Shown: positions 23,485 through 36,356 of the stretch, piece by piece
Layout: every line of letters begins with the position of its first letter
How positions within the stretch are numbered: position 1 is the stretch's first letter
NCBI GenBank assembly: GCA_905183005.1
Contig: CAJJDO010000087.1
Span: forward strand, 264,136 to 328,135
From: Paramecium pentaurelia
Lineage: Eukaryota; Ciliophora; Oligohymenophorea; Peniculida; Parameciidae
Reading direction: 5' to 3'
DNA: 64,000 nt
Position numbers and translations under genes: made by a program
The notes under the pieces: generated by a model
What the model was told of the DNA's origin: nothing
Databases searched by the model: none
What the model saw: only the letters and a program-made list of their open reading frames with translations

Positions 23485-24993
23485 TCAGATCTGTGACTAT
23501 GGAAATACATCAGGATACTAGAGAAAAATAGATTATATATAAATACCTATCCAGGTCTATAAGATGCTGCATTAGATCGAACTCCTGATTTGGACAGTTC
23601 GTTCTACTTTTTCTTTAATGAATCTAATTCTGCAGTAGCAACTACCAATTCTTCTTAGACTTAATGATATTCTCTGTTTAATTCTTAGAATTTATTCTTC
23701 CAAATTTGAACATCATTTGTAATTTTTGTAACTTCTTCATAACTTGTATTGTTATTTTAATATTCATATTCTAAATCTTGATACATTTTATCTAATTCAT
23801 TATATTTAGATTTCCAATCTTCAATTTCAATATTCAATTATTGAATTTGACTTCTAAGTCTATCAATTTATTCTTTGTCTTCATTATTAGATTGAAAAGA
23901 TTATTTAAAACTCATTTAATTGCCTTTAAGAGAATCATTTTCTTATTTCATTTATAAAATCTTATTGTCTAATTCTGTAATCTTACTATTTAAATATTTA
24001 ATAGTCAATTCTTATTATTAGATTTATGATCTTAAACGATTAGTTTCATCATTCTTTTATCTCAATTCATTCTATAATCTCTCAATTTCAAGTTGTAAAT
24101 TCTATAATTTACCATCATTTTCAAATTAAGAATTTAATTTAAGTGATTCAATTTCTCTATTTCGATTATCAACCATTTCTTTTAATCTCCTAATTTCAAC
24201 CTCATATTAAGCAGAATCTCTTAATTATGCTTCAAGTCTTTGATATTTTAATTTCCATTCTTCAGTTTCTGCCCTTTAACTGTTAATGGAAAATTAAGCT
24301 CTATCAATTTCTTATCTTAATTAAGAGAGAGTAGCTTCATATTCTTTAAGTGACAATTGATGTCTACTGTCAGCCATAGATAATTCTAGAATACGATATC
24401 TTTTAGAGAGTTCTTCATTTTAATCTCTAAGTCTAACAATTTCAGCATTTAACATAGCTTCATTCTCTATCATTATTGCTCTCATTTTATCAATATCTAT
24501 TTCTGCTTATTATCTTGCTTATTTATCAGTTGTCATATATAATTTATGTTTATATTGATCTAATTCTAAAGACATATCCAACAAACACTTATTTAATCTA
24601 TCAATTTCTAGATACAATTAATTTATCTAATAATGATTTGAATTCTTATACCTTTAAAGTATCTTCAACATAAGTGATTTTTTCAGTAGCTCCAATTCCT
24701 CTTAATCTCATCACTTCTGTTTGACATTCTGTTAATGCTTACTCTAATTATGAGCATTTAGCTTTCCAAACACTCTCAATTTCATCTCGAGTAACTACTG
24801 TAATTGGTGCTTCTCGATGATACATTTCTCTAACATGTGGATGAGTAACTGTGTGACTTTATGCATTATCGTTCGGTTTGTAGGATTACTTATTATTTAA
24901 TAAATGGAATACATAGGGTGGTCGTACTGATTGTTATGGTTAAGAATACCCATATGCTTATCCATATTGTTATGAAGCTGGACTATATTTCAT
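23485..24993 (-). CDS. long coiled-coil protein (cytoskeletal)
   Basis: 484 residues with introns of 25 and 29 nt. An aromatic Gln/Tyr/Pro-rich head of 60 residues (YSPASQQYGQAYGYSQPQQ) is followed by about 370 residues of near-continuous coiled coil with heptads (IDRAQFSINSQRAETEEWKL and LRSQIQQLNIEIEDWKSKYN). The tail is short and ends RPGQYPDVFPQSQI. No motor, kinase or other enzymatic domain. Such proteins in Paramecium are typical of the cortex, basal bodies and infraciliary structures; that location is an inference. Confidence 0.7.
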
Positions 24994-25232
24994 TACGTAC
25001 TGTTAAATAATTAATATAACAGAAATTCATCTGATAATGTTTATATTGACTTAAAATCCAAATCCTTTTCAATGTTATATACTTTTAAAGACTCTAAGAA
25101 TTTCTTTTTCTCATTTACTTTCTTTAAAACTTATAGTAATAAAAATATATTATTTTATAGTCTTCTATGTTTTCAATTATCGAATTATAAATTAATATAA
25201 TTATGAATTTTATCATAAATGAACATTCTCAA

Positions 25233-26028
25233 TCAGATTGCTCTTAGATTAAAGTTTTATGCCAGGACCAAAAATTTATGAGATTATTTCTCATACAATT
25301 ATGTAAGTGATAATGGTTAATTTATACATTCTTAACTATCTTTCAATATGATTTTATCACCAGAAAAATCCTCTTTATTATAAAGTCTAACTGCATATCC
25401 TTTAGGAATTTGAATGGATTTAATGTCATGGTCAAAATTACTATATTTATTAAAATCAATACTCGATATTTCTTTGAGATTCACATAATTGAAGTTATTC
25501 TCCTTTAAAATGACATTATGAATAGATTACAATACAATCAGAATTTAAAACATTCTATTCAGTTTCAGCTATTATTAAATAAAACTATATTACAGTTTTT
25601 GTTAATATCTTACTAAGTAAGAGTTTAAGTACTTTAAGTATCTATCATATCTATTTAAGGTATATCATTCACACCCTCTTTATTACAAGATTATATACTT
25701 AGAGTTAATTTTCATTGTTTGACAATGATGTTATTTCTTAAGTAGGAATGGTAATACTCTAATGGTCTAAAATAAAATTATTTGGATCTTCATTAGATTT
25801 ATTGTTTTCATTGTTTTAGGTTACTCCTGTATTGGAAGAGATGAAATTGCCATCGAAATCATAATATCCCTACTCTGATAATGTTTAATCAACATTTCTT
25901 TGATTTCCATCAAAATTAACAATAGAAGGTATAGGATTGGTTTCAATCTCACTGAATTCCACATTAGATTAAGCCAGCACTAAGGCTGGAATAAGAATAA
26001 TTCTAAACATTAAAGCCTTTATTGGCAT
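25233..26028 (-). CDS. secreted beta/gamma-crystallin-fold protein (trichocyst-type)
   Basis: 238 residues with introns of 26, 25 and 28 nt. Signal peptide MPIKALMFRIILIPALVLA, then about 110 acidic Asn/Ser/Thr-rich residues, then a C-terminal domain with YSNFDHDIKSIQIPKGYAVR and LYNKEDFSGDKIIL. The last reads like the Y/F...F.G pattern of a crystallin Greek-key motif. In ciliates, proteins with an N-terminal variable part and a C-terminal crystallin fold are associated with the dense-core secretory granules (trichocysts in Paramecium, the IGR/GRT proteins in Tetrahymena). Assignment to that group is by architecture. Calcium binding is possible but the usual N/D-N/D-X-X-S/T motif is not obvious. 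Confidence 0.65.
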
Positions 26029-26063
26029 GGTAAAACGGATTAATTAATATTATATAATGTTTC

Positions 26064-27540
26064 TCATATAAGCTCAATCTCAATTATATTATCTTTATCA
26101 TTAAACACCAATACACCAGGAAATATTGTTTAACTTTATTCGAACACCAATCCAACCAAGGCACATATCACATTTCCAACTTTTTATTTAGTAGTAGGTA
26201 TTATTTTAACTTTCAAATAACTATGATGATTTATAATGTTCATAGTTATTGTAAATGTATTCTTATCTCTTATTTTAGCAATTTATGTGACTTATACATT
26301 TTGATAATTAAGTTTATCACTAGATAACAAATAAAAAGAATTATTATGATAGAAAGAAAAATCAAATTAAGAATTTGGATATTTTACAATATTCTATTAA
26401 ATTTCTGTTATTTTTGATTCTGAAAAATACAATTCGTTAACAAATCCAACACCTTTCTCTTATATATTGTTACCCACTAATATCATTGACATATCATTAA
26501 TAACAGCAAACTAAGAATTTTCATTTAATTATGGAATTCTTATTTTTTCATCCATAACAACATTCTGATTATTTTAATTATTCAAAATTATTGAACCTAC
26601 ATCTAATATAAATAATAATAATTAATAAATACTTCCAATCATTAATGTACAATTTTTAAATTATAATAATCTTGATTCTCCCAATAATGTATAATTCGGC
26701 ATTATAGTAACATAAAATATTGGTTCATTCTTATTATCTTCAATAATTTGATCAAAATCTCCTCTATATAATTAATTCAATTTATCATATTAAACAACTA
26801 AATAAATAATATTATCAATTAAACAGACTTAACTTACATTCATTTGTACAGATTTTAAATCACTAAATTTAATTAAATTATTTTTATTTGTATTATCACA
26901 TATCTCTAATTCTATCTTTATTGTTAATCCATGATAAAATAGAATTAATTTAAAATTTATTACTCCTATCAAAGTAGGTTATATTTTCTAACTACATTTA
27001 CGAAATATCTGAAATATTTCCTTATTTCTCTAATATAGAAATATATATTACTTAAACATTCAAATTTTCTAAATATTACAAATTTAACTCATTCTAAATA
27101 TCATCATTATTAACTAATTTACTATTAAATTTTTATTGCATTTCAAATATTTCTTAATTCTTACTAAATATAGAATCAAAATAACTTAATTTCTATGTCT
27201 TAAATATCTTTTGATCTTTCATGTTAATAACAAATTAATTTTATAATTTCTCAATATCATCATAAAAATACTCATTATCTATTTTAAGTTAACCCTTTAC
27301 ATGACAGACAGGACATTAAACTTATTTTGATTCATCTTTCTATAATTCAGTTTATATTAATTAATCCAATTCAAAATAATTAAATTGACAACCCTTATTT
27401 ACATGATAGTAAGGGAATGTGAGAGCATTTAGTGTTAATTGAGAGTATTTGAGTATAATTCTATAATCCTATTTCTTCATTAAGGTAGCAATAAAAAATT
27501 AATTATAATCATTATAAAATTATTTTAATTCCAAAATCAT
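26064..27540 (-). CDS. protein with divergent SP-RING-like zinc motif
   Basis: 484 residues from the ATG at 27540, one 22-nt intron. Near residue 50-100 the sequence reads PYYHVNKGCQFNYFELDQLI followed 16 residues later by QCPVCHVKG. The spacing recalls the Siz/PIAS SP-RING (P...C.H..C.DL....CP.C), but the His and one Cys are replaced by Phe and Tyr, so zinc binding and SUMO ligase activity are doubtful. The remaining 380 residues are beta-rich with no recognised fold. The frame remains open for about 200 bases upstream of the ATG (27541-27750), so the true start may be further out behind an intron I could not place. Confidence 0.45.
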
Positions 27541-27935
27541 CTTAAATTTATTCAATTATATTCTTTGTGATGAATATTTAATTTTCAGATCTCTTAGACT
27601 CTTTAATAAATAAATATCATCTTTAAATATCAAGTAGAATTTTTAATTTACCAATTATATATATAGATTAGCATTTTATGAAATTATTATATAAGAATAA
27701 GAAAGGAAAACAACAAATAATTGATGATTAGAAATACTCTATTAAATTCAGGTTGTATTCTATCCAAAAGATTACTATATTCTACTTTTTATTTTATTTT
27801 TCTAAATTATGTTTATAAAATAATCATACTACATATAGTTTTGAATTTTAGATATTATCTTAAGTTTAATTGATAATAAAATTTAAATAGATAACCTTTA
27901 ATGATCTATATATAAAGAAAAAAATGTAAAATAAT

Positions 27936-28464
27936 TCAAAGAGTTTAATTATGCCCTTATTTTAGTGTAATTAATTCTTGTTTTAATTTAGAAATATATT
28001 ATAGAAGAATTCTTTCTCTACTTTTGTATGAATCTAAAATGAGTTTCATTTTATTATAAATAGCCTAAAATTATACTATCTAATTTTAGTGTTTCTTTTT
28101 TTTAATTTTATTTTGGGAATCTTCTAATTTTGAATAATCAATAGATCTAGTAATATATTTTGGATCAATAAATTTTCTATAGAATTTTGATGATTGTAAA
28201 TTTGATGGTTTTTAAGACTTGGAAAGTCTTGGTTTATAATTAAAAAAAGTATCAATACTCTTTGGTCTAGTTGTAAAATTGAAAAGGATACTAGAGTGAA
28301 ATCATAGCAGACATTTGAATTTTCTTTGCTGTACTATTATGAGATCGAGGTTTCACTAAAGGTACCATTTCAGAATCAATAGTTTTTGATATGCAATCAG
28401 ATATTGTAGCATATCTCTACCTTACTTTGAACCTAATATCTTCATTGTAGTTCTTCAATTTCAT
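27936..28464 (-). CDS. unidentified basic protein
   Basis: 167 residues with one 25-nt intron. Strongly basic. The N-terminal half is Ser/Lys-rich and probably disordered; the C-terminal 60 residues (from KMKLILDSYKSRERILLQYI on) look like a single coiled-coil helix. No family recognised. It converges with nothing; the next gene starts 286 bases away in the opposite direction. Confidence 0.5.
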
Positions 28465-28750
28465 TTTCTGTCTTTATAATTAATTTTGTATAAAACAGAA
28501 AATTATTAATTAAGAAATACACTTAATTTGATAATCTAATAATCAATAATAAGTATATCATATTATTTCTTCTATAAATTTTAATAGTTATGATTTAGTA
28601 TTTATATTTCTTGTAATATTTTTATGAGTCATTTATTATAAATATTATATAATAATTTTTAATGTCAACTTCTTAATTAGTTAAATAAAATTAATTAAGA
28701 AATTTATACTATATTAAGCACGATATTAATTAACTTATTTGATAAATTAG

Positions 28751-29020
28751 ATGAATACTATAGAATTGAGTATCAATGAATATCTTGATCAAATAGATAT
28801 TTAAATAACTGATCCAACACTAAAATAACAAGTTTATTTTGAAAGTATCAAACACAATTTACATCAAAATAAAAATAATTGTCTAATATCTCCTTTCATT
28901 TTAAGAGATGTTGGAAATAGATTGATTACATAAATTCATCATAAAACTCATGAACATATTAACTTTTAGAATCATGATAATAATAGAATTAACCATAACT
29001 ACTAAAGACAAGAAGTTTGA
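28751..29020 (+). CDS. small ORF directly upstream of an in-frame ORF (possibly one broken gene)
   Basis: 89 residues, no intron. Begins MNTIELSINEYLDQIDIQIT and ends at TGA 29018-29020. Composition is His/Asn-rich at the end. The next ORF starts 33 bases on, in the same frame, and its first residues have the same His/Asn-rich character. That suggests a single gene interrupted by this TGA: a nonsense mutation, read-through or sequencing error. No domain recognised. Confidence 0.45.
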
Positions 29021-29053
29021 TTAAAACACACTATTTTGTATTATTTATTTTAT

Positions 29054-29871
29054 ATGAATCAAAATGATAATTATTTCCCATTATCTTACAATGATCACAA
29101 TCATCCTCTTTAGAAATGGCGTTTACATAGTAACTCTATGCATAGCTAACCTCTTATTAAAATTGATTTTGATCATAAACAAAAAATGGTATACTAATTA
29201 CCAGATGTTTTCATGACAAGTAGACAAAATTAATTAAAAGTAATTTAAACATATATATATAGTAATCCTATTTAGAAATTCCTAAAAAAAGCAGAAAAAC
29301 AAGTAAAGTAAGTTTGAACAGTTTAGAGGTTTCTCCTAAAATTCCAAAATTGAATAATAGTAAAGATTAAAAATATAAAGAACTTTCTGAATTACATAAG
29401 AGTTATTCTTAACTTAAGTAATTACTATAATCATATTTTAAAATAGAAAATCACTTAATCGAGTTAAGAAATAACATTTAATTGTTGATAATATTTGTGA
29501 AATCAATACAATTAATCCCAACTCATCCTTCTACTTAAATGGTGTCAAATTACCTTACAGTTTGTACGTTATCAATAAGAATCGTTAAATGGCCATTACT
29601 AATTTAATGAATCATGCAAATCCACATGCTCATGAGTAATCGTAATAGTAGATCTAAATGATTGACAACTAAATAAAAAAAGTTCGTAATATTGGCCCTT
29701 ATTTCAGGGATCGAAAATTAGAGCAAATAAAAAATGAAGGAATACAGAAGTCGATCTTATTTACAAAATGCATATTATTCAATGTTATGTGTGAACTCTG
29801 ATTCCAAGAAGAGATTAAAGAAGATTATACATCGATAATTCCCTTAAGAGTCTCGTTTCTAGCAGTTATGA
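29054..29871 (+). CDS. unidentified protein
   Basis: 246 residues after three introns (23, 29 and 25 nt). His/Asn-rich N-terminus, then a basic middle with KELSELHKSYSQL, then a compact block NPNSSFYLNGVKLPYSLYVI and MAITNLMNHANPHAHEQ. The end is Lys/Arg-rich. No recognised domain. The multiple introns that all restore frame make this a convincing gene. See the upstream ORF for the possible 5' part. Confidence 0.6.
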
Positions 29872-29916
29872 AGAATAATTATAATTATATATATATATAT
29901 TAATATTTGTTAATTT

Positions 29917-30807
29917 ATGATTACTACACCTAATGTTATTGACTCTAAATTTTATGAGTTATAAAATAGCTGTCATGCATTTAAATCAGAAAATGAAGAA
30001 TTCAAATAAATTTTATTAAGATTATGGATATAGATCTCGAAATCTTTTAATGAAGACTTTGAAGAAATCTTATAATTGGGTATCAATTCAGATATCTAAG
30101 ATGTTATGAATGCTATACTTATTATTGAGGAGGCAAGATTAGAGTAAATTAAAGTATAAAAATATATTATATTTTAAGAGTGATAGATAATAGATTTAAT
30201 TACTTGAAGATGAATTAAAAGCTATTAAATAATCAAATACTACTAATATTAAAAATGAAGAATTAATTGAAACATAAAAATAATATAGAGAATTAAGTGA
30301 ACTAGTTATTTAATTAAAATTATCAAATGAAGATAAAGATCATTAAATTTTAGAATAAACTAAATTAAACAAAAAACTCTAAGATGAATACAATCTATTA
30401 ACATCTAAAATTAATAATTTATCATTAGCATTAGTTTAATCAAAAGAAGAAAAAATCTAATATATGGAACAATCATAAAAAGAAATTAAATTATTAATGG
30501 AAAAAGAGTTATAGCAAAGCAAAATGATTTAAATTTTGTAGATATAGAAAATTGAATTAGAGAATATTATAAAAAAAAATAGTCAAAGAAATTCAGTTGA
30601 ATCATCAAATCATTAAACTTCTCAAATTTTTAAAGATGATGAATAAACTAGAATACTAAGTTGTTCACCAAGTACTATTTCAAATTATTATAAGGAACCA
30701 CTCATATTGATATATCAAAAATTGTTTTATAAAGTCTCTAAAACAAAAAAGCTGAAATGGTTTCAGGATAGTCACTTTCATAAATTCCATATAGATTTGG
30801 AAAATGA
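29917..30807 (+). CDS. coiled-coil protein
   Basis: 280 residues with introns of 25 and 23 nt. The first 80 residues are a mixed helical region containing FEEILQLGINSDIQDVMNAI, similar in feel to an EF-hand or UBA helix pair. The centre (about 90-220) is a Gln/Glu/Lys coiled coil. The tail is Ser/Thr-rich and ends SQIPYRFGK. No enzymatic motif. Converges with MRE11 at a distance of 155 bases. Confidence 0.6.
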
Positions 30808-30962
30808 TAATCAATTATAATTGTTAAATATGGATATTTTTCAATCGACTTCTTTTTCAAATGAAATTTTTATCTTAATGAAAAAATAAATCCAGTATGT
30901 TATTTTAAACAATTTAATATTTTTATTACATTAAAGTTCTAAGTATTTATTTATATAGAGAA

Positions 30963-33088
30963 TCAAAAAAATTTATTCATTCCAATCTTATATGGTTATA
31001 ATTATATTCTTTATTTTTATTAATTATCCAAATTTACAACATCTTAATCTTTTTTCATAGGTTTTCTTTTTTTAGCACCTTTCTTTCCTTTGTTATCCTT
31101 CTTTTCCTCCTCTTCTTCCTCCTCTTATTAATCTTAATCAAATAAACTTGCTTATGTTTAACCATATCTAGGGAAGGTGTCATCTTCTTCTATTAAGAAT
31201 GGACCTAATTAACTATTTTCTTATTATTTGGATTATTAAATCTATTTAGATGGCATTATCTATAAACTATTATTATTTAATTTATTAGTTTAATTGATAC
31301 TAGCTCTAGATGATTCAATTCTAAAATCTTCTTAAAATTTTATAAATATTTAGCTTATATCATTAGCAAAATCAGTACAATAAAGTGATTCTTATTTTGT
31401 TTTACCTTCAAAGTTTTTTATAATTGCATCACGTATTAAAAATATAATTGATTCTTAATGTTCTCTCTACTTTTTTACAATTTATAATATTCTATTATTA
31501 TATTAAGGAATTATTTTTTCTTTAAACTTTTCTATAGTCTTTGGATATAAATCATTAAATAAATTTGACTTTTCCTTATTAGTTGATGATAAAAAGTTAT
31601 CTAATATATTTAAGAAATCTCCTTATTCAATAATTTAGAAATTTTATTGATATAACTTTTGAGATAACTAAAATAGAATATAAATATATACCATATTTGT
31701 GAAATCATTCATCATAGTTTGATTCTGAGAATTAATATCTACTTTATTTCTTAATATATTATCAAATTATTGATTAAGTAATTATGCTTATTCTATTCTT
31801 TTTTGTATTTATGCTTGTAGATTTGATTTTTTTTCCCAAAATTTAAATATTTAATCTGGATTTGAGACTCTATCTGCAAATTTAGTCTCAATATATCTCA
31901 TCCTCATTAATTCAAATCCAGAATATTCTACTTTAATTCTAAGTAATGGTTTTTTCTATCTATATTAACTAGTTTAATAATAATTAATTAATTCTTTTTC
32001 TACAAAATCAAATAATAATTTTTCAGCTAATTCTTAATTACTAATCTTTAAATTATTATCACTTATTTTGATTAATTCATTTAATTCAATATTTTTATAA
32101 ATCATAGGTCTATAACTTTTTTCTAATTTAATGCTTTCAAATTTCATTTAATTCTATGTAAGTGTAAATAAACCTGCTTATTTAATTAGAGATTCATATT
32201 CTATAATTGATGTTGCTACAGTACTTCCAGGATAAAACACTTAAAAATGTTCACATGTATCTAAAGTATAAATACTATAATAATTAAAATGAATATATAC
32301 GCTTCATGTTCATGACCCCAAATTAATAGATCAATTTTATAATTTTTAAAATAAATTGGATCAATAAAGTTCTTTTCATCTTGAAAATGATTACCTTTAT
32401 ATTTATTTTAATGAATAATTAATATATTGAAATTATTTTCATTTAATGATTCTAAAACTAATTTACCATCATTAATTATTTTATGTAATTAATAATCCTT
32501 CATGTAACCTAAACCATAGAGTGCAATCTTTTAATTATTTTTAACAAGAACAATTGGTTTAATACAAACATAAGATTAATCAGTTATTTTTCCTATATAA
32601 TTTAAATATTTAGATTCATGTAATATATCTAAAATTGATACACTTTCATTTCTTTCTGTAACAATATCATCATGATTACCATTTATTATAAAAATTGGTA
32701 ATTATATATTAAAATTAGAACAACTAAAATTAGGCTAATAATTAAGTGAATTGAGTTCCATTTAAATTCCTCCAAAATTATCTCCAAATACATGTCTTTA
32801 AAGTATATCAACACATTTCAATAAACAATGTTCTGTTGGATGTTTCTCATGAAATAAATCTCTTAAAATTTAAATAATGTTATTTACCCTCCCAAAATAA
32901 CAAAATCAACATTTTATTATGTAGCTATTTAAAGGACTTCTTCAAATGCTTCAAAAGCATCTTAATATCTATTTGATTTTGGTCCCACATTTTCATTTGC
33001 TCCAAGATGATTGTCAGAAGCAACTAAAAACTTAGATATAAATTTAAAAGTCAAATACTTTAATGAATTGATTTCTATTAATTTACAT
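30963..33088 (-). CDS. MRE11: MRE11 double-strand break repair nuclease
   Basis: Nuclease subunit of the MRN complex, which processes DNA double-strand ends in the nucleus. 673 residues, four introns (28, 26, 26 and 24 nt). The metal-binding phosphoesterase motifs are present in order: ASDNHLG, LGGDLFHE, INGNHDD, LIIHQNK and IWGHEHEA. A capping domain follows (PLLRIKVEYSG), then a helical RAD50-interacting region and an acidic/basic C-terminus (poly-Glu then KKRKPMKK). In Paramecium, programmed DNA elimination makes thousands of double-strand breaks per nucleus, so break-repair genes are of special interest, although repair there is chiefly by end joining. Shares its start region closely with the next gene upstream (58 bases). 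Confidence 0.92.
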
Positions 33089-33145
33089 ATAATAATATTA
33101 AAATTTTTTTTAGAATTGATAATAAAATACATAAGTATCTTTAAA

Positions 33146-34177
33146 TCACAGTAAATTGCTACTTTTTAAATGAATAAACTTTTTATATTGATCACTTCCT
33201 TATTTATAAGATGTAAGATTTCTATATATAATATATATAAAGAATAATACCCAAAATTAATGATATTTTCATTTCCTTTATTTATTTATTTAGATTAATC
33301 TATAATTAATTGTTATTTGATAATTTGGATGGATTCTTCATTTCTTCTTGTAATTTATTCCAATTATTCAAGTTTTTGGAGAGATTAATAACCATACTAA
33401 AATCTTGGATTTATAAAATACATCTTATTATTTTTTACTTTCAGTCATAAAATCACAAAGTTGATTTTGTATATTTCTATTGAATTAATCTAATTAATCT
33501 TATCTCATTTTGATATTGTTTATATCTTTCTAAATTTTATTCATTTGTATTTCTATTCTTCTATAAGATTCTTATTATTCAATACTTAATTTATTTTTAC
33601 TATCAACTTTAAGTATAGTATTGAATAATGAGTTTGATAATTAAATTTTAGATTTCTATTGTTGATCAGATTTATTTTTGGGACTATTAAATTCTGCTTT
33701 ATTCTTATCTGGTGTTAAACTAGAACTATCATTTTTATTCTTTGATTATATTTGTTTCTTTTATAATTCATTGGTGAAACTTAGATGTTTATTTTTATCC
33801 TATCTTTCACTATTTAAAGTTTTTTAAGTAATTTCCTTTATGGGATGATCACCTTTAATCATATATTAGATATTTGAAATAAGATTAGAAGATGATCCTT
33901 AGTTTTTAAGGTTTTCCTTTTATTCTTAAAAGTGATTATTTTTATTATTATGTTCAATGAATTAATTCTTTTTGACTGATTACATTGATTATTCAGTTGA
34001 TGATGCTATATCGGTCTATTCAGGTATTTAGAAAAGTACATTGCCAAAGCTTTAATTCTTTTACATTATTTTGTTTATATTATTTTCTTAAAGTAATCCT
34101 GAAATTTTGTAATTTATAATTTGTTAGAAATCATTATTAGATAATGCCCTTCTATGATTATTCTTTGGCTTATTCAT
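33146..34177 (-). CDS. coiled-coil / low-complexity protein
   Basis: 325 residues with introns of 25 and 29 nt. The second intron is needed to reach TGA; without it the frame would run on into MRE11. Asn/Gln/Lys-rich throughout, with a Ser/Pro-containing stretch in the middle (SSSLTPDKNKAEF) and a helical region with heptads in the second half (EIQMNKIQKDINNIKMRQDQ). No family recognised. Divergent from the stomatin gene with 43 bases between start codons. Confidence 0.55.
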
Positions 34178-34220
34178 TCAAATTCAAAATAAATAATAAT
34201 CAATTATATAGATTAAAATT

Positions 34221-35291
34221 ATGTTTGGATATAAACTCTTCACAATAGTAAGAGAAAAATCTGTTGTAATAGTAGAACAATTAGGTAAATACCACAGAAC
34301 TTTACAACCTGGATTAAATTTCCTCATTCCACTTATTGACAGAGCAGCATACACCTAATCTTTAAAAGAAGAAATCTTACCTATTGAAAAATAATAAGTG
34401 ATAACTAAAGATAATGTAGCTATTCATCTTGATGGTATTGCATTCATTCGAATTATTGATCCATTTAAAGCATCTTATCAAGTATATACTATATTTATTT
34501 AAATAGGTAAGTGAACCATAAAATGCTATTAAATTGTTGTGTCAAACAATTCTAAGATCAGAAATTGGTAAATTGAAATTAGATTAACTTCTATAAGAAA
34601 GATCAGCATTGAATCGTGCTTTATAAAGTGGTCTAAGTAGAGCTGCAGCAGAGTGGGGTTACACAAGTTTGGGAGTTGAAATATTATAAATTGATATACC
34701 TGAAGAAATTAGAGTTTCTATGTAAGCTTAAGTTGTGGCTGAAAGAAATAAGAGAAGAGAAATTTTAGAAAGTGAAGGAAAATAAATTAGTGAAATTAAT
34801 ATTGCAACAGGTGCCAAAACTGCTTCCATCAAAATTGCAGAAGGAGATGCTGAAGCTGTTAGACTTGTTTCATAAAATGAAGCTAAAGCCTTAAATTAAA
34901 TCGGTGAAGCTCTATAAGAATAATCAAAAAAAAGAGTTTTGGATTATATTCTTTTATAACATTACTTAAAAGGATACTCAAGCATTTTGAAAACATCTAA
35001 AGTTGTTGTTGTTCCTAAAGCAAAAGAAGGATAAGGAAATGATTTTATGAGTTTAGCTGCAATGATGATGTTTAATAATTAAAATACTTCAGGTTAGAAA
35101 ATATTTGAAGTTACTTCAAAACCTAATGACACAACTAACAACTCAACATCATCCTAATAAGAAATTAGTAAATTGACTTAAGATTAATTGGATAATCTTA
35201 TAAAGAAGAATGTCTATTATAATGACCCAAGGTATTCATTTAAAATATTCTTAGATTATATTCAGATGATGAAGAAAGAAGAACAAATTGA
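34221..35291 (+). CDS. stomatin-like (SPFH/STOML2-type) protein
   Basis: 340 residues with introns of 25 and 23 nt. The SPFH (band 7) domain is clear: VREKSVVIVEQLGKYHRTLQ, PGLNFLIPLIDR, ITKDNVAIHLDGIAFIRIID, LRSEIGKLKLDQLLQERSAL, and the helix VSMQAQVVAERNKRREILES. The run GVEILQIDIPEEIR and the absence of a transmembrane hairpin match STOML2 (SLP-2), a mitochondrial inner-membrane scaffold that organises prohibitin and cardiolipin-rich domains. A bacterial-type ancestor is usual for this group. The C-terminus is extended and Thr/Asn-rich. Ends DPRLYSDDEERRTN. Confidence 0.88.
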
Positions 35292-35362
35292 TAATTTATA
35301 ATCATACAAAATAAATTTATAAATATTTTTAACAAACATACAACTTTTAATTTCAAATTTTG

Positions 35363-36219
35363 ATGCGATATTCATCATCATAAATTATGAACAATTCTTA
35401 AATAAGAACAGAATCTCCTTCTTTTTAAAAAATGTAAGCACTTGCAGATAGATGGAACTAACTCAAAACAGGAATTGATAAGGGTAGATTCGAAAAAAAA
35501 GAAATTATTGAGACATCAATTTTAAAAATAGATAATTTATTAAGTTATGATAAAATGAATGATGATGAAAAATTCAAAGTAAATTCTATATTTTTATTAT
35601 AGACAATTAAAGAATAATTATTTAAAATAACAGAATAGATTAATAATGAGAGATTTGGAAAGGAACATTATTAACGATATTAAGAATAATTACATATTTT
35701 TGAAGAGTAGATTAATAAATAAATGGATGAAGAAAAAAATGTATTTGAATTGCATGAAATTAGAATAAACGAAGAGTAGAAATATAATTATTAAAATAAA
35801 TTGAAGATAGATTTGAAACAGTTTAAAGTATGTTAGAGAAAAACAATTCTATTTATTATGATAAATTAAATAGATAAATTGGAGATATTGCAAATTAATT
35901 AAGTAATTTAAAATTCACAATTGAAAATGAATAATAAAATAGGTTAATATATATATAAATATATTTTAGAGCAGAATCTTAGACACATTTAATTGAGTAA
36001 ATGGATTAGGAACTTAATAAATTCTAAGAAATGATGACAATTGAAAAATCAGTTAGAGAAGAAACAGAAAAGAAAATATTTTCAATGATAGAAGATGTGC
36101 ATTAAAAAATATAAAATGAAATTATTAATGAAAGAATCTCTAAAGAAAGATCATAAGAAAGTATCTTAAGATTGTTAGAATCAACCTGCTTAAAAATTGA
36201 TGAAAGTTTTAATTCTTGA
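35363..36219 (+). CDS. SF-assemblin (striated fibre protein)
   Basis: 260 residues with introns of 24, 23 and 27 nt. After a short Ser-rich head with SPSFQKMQALADRWNQLK, the whole protein is a coiled coil. Typical family segments: DRFETVQSMLEKNN, IGDIANQLSNLKFTIENE, and the C-terminal SVREETEKKIFSMIEDVHQK ... INERISKERSQESILRLLE. SF-assemblins form the striated rootlet fibres attached to basal bodies in algae and protists (kinetodesmal or related fibres in ciliates). Length is close to the family norm. It starts 72 bases after the stomatin-like gene. Confidence 0.9.
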
Positions 36220-36356
36220 TTTCAACAATTAAACTAAATTCTTATTTTTAATTTTAAATAATTTTATAGAATGTTATCTAATTATAATGATAGAATTCAG
36301 GAATTAGATATATATATATATTTTAATTGATTGTTTTTATACATTAAAATTATTAA

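Noticed and set aside
33000..33148. Apparent fusion of the coiled-coil gene at 34177 with MRE11 in one open frame
   Set aside because: The frame only stays open because TGA is rare. A standard 29-nt intron brings in TGA at 33146, and MRE11 has its own ATG and intron.
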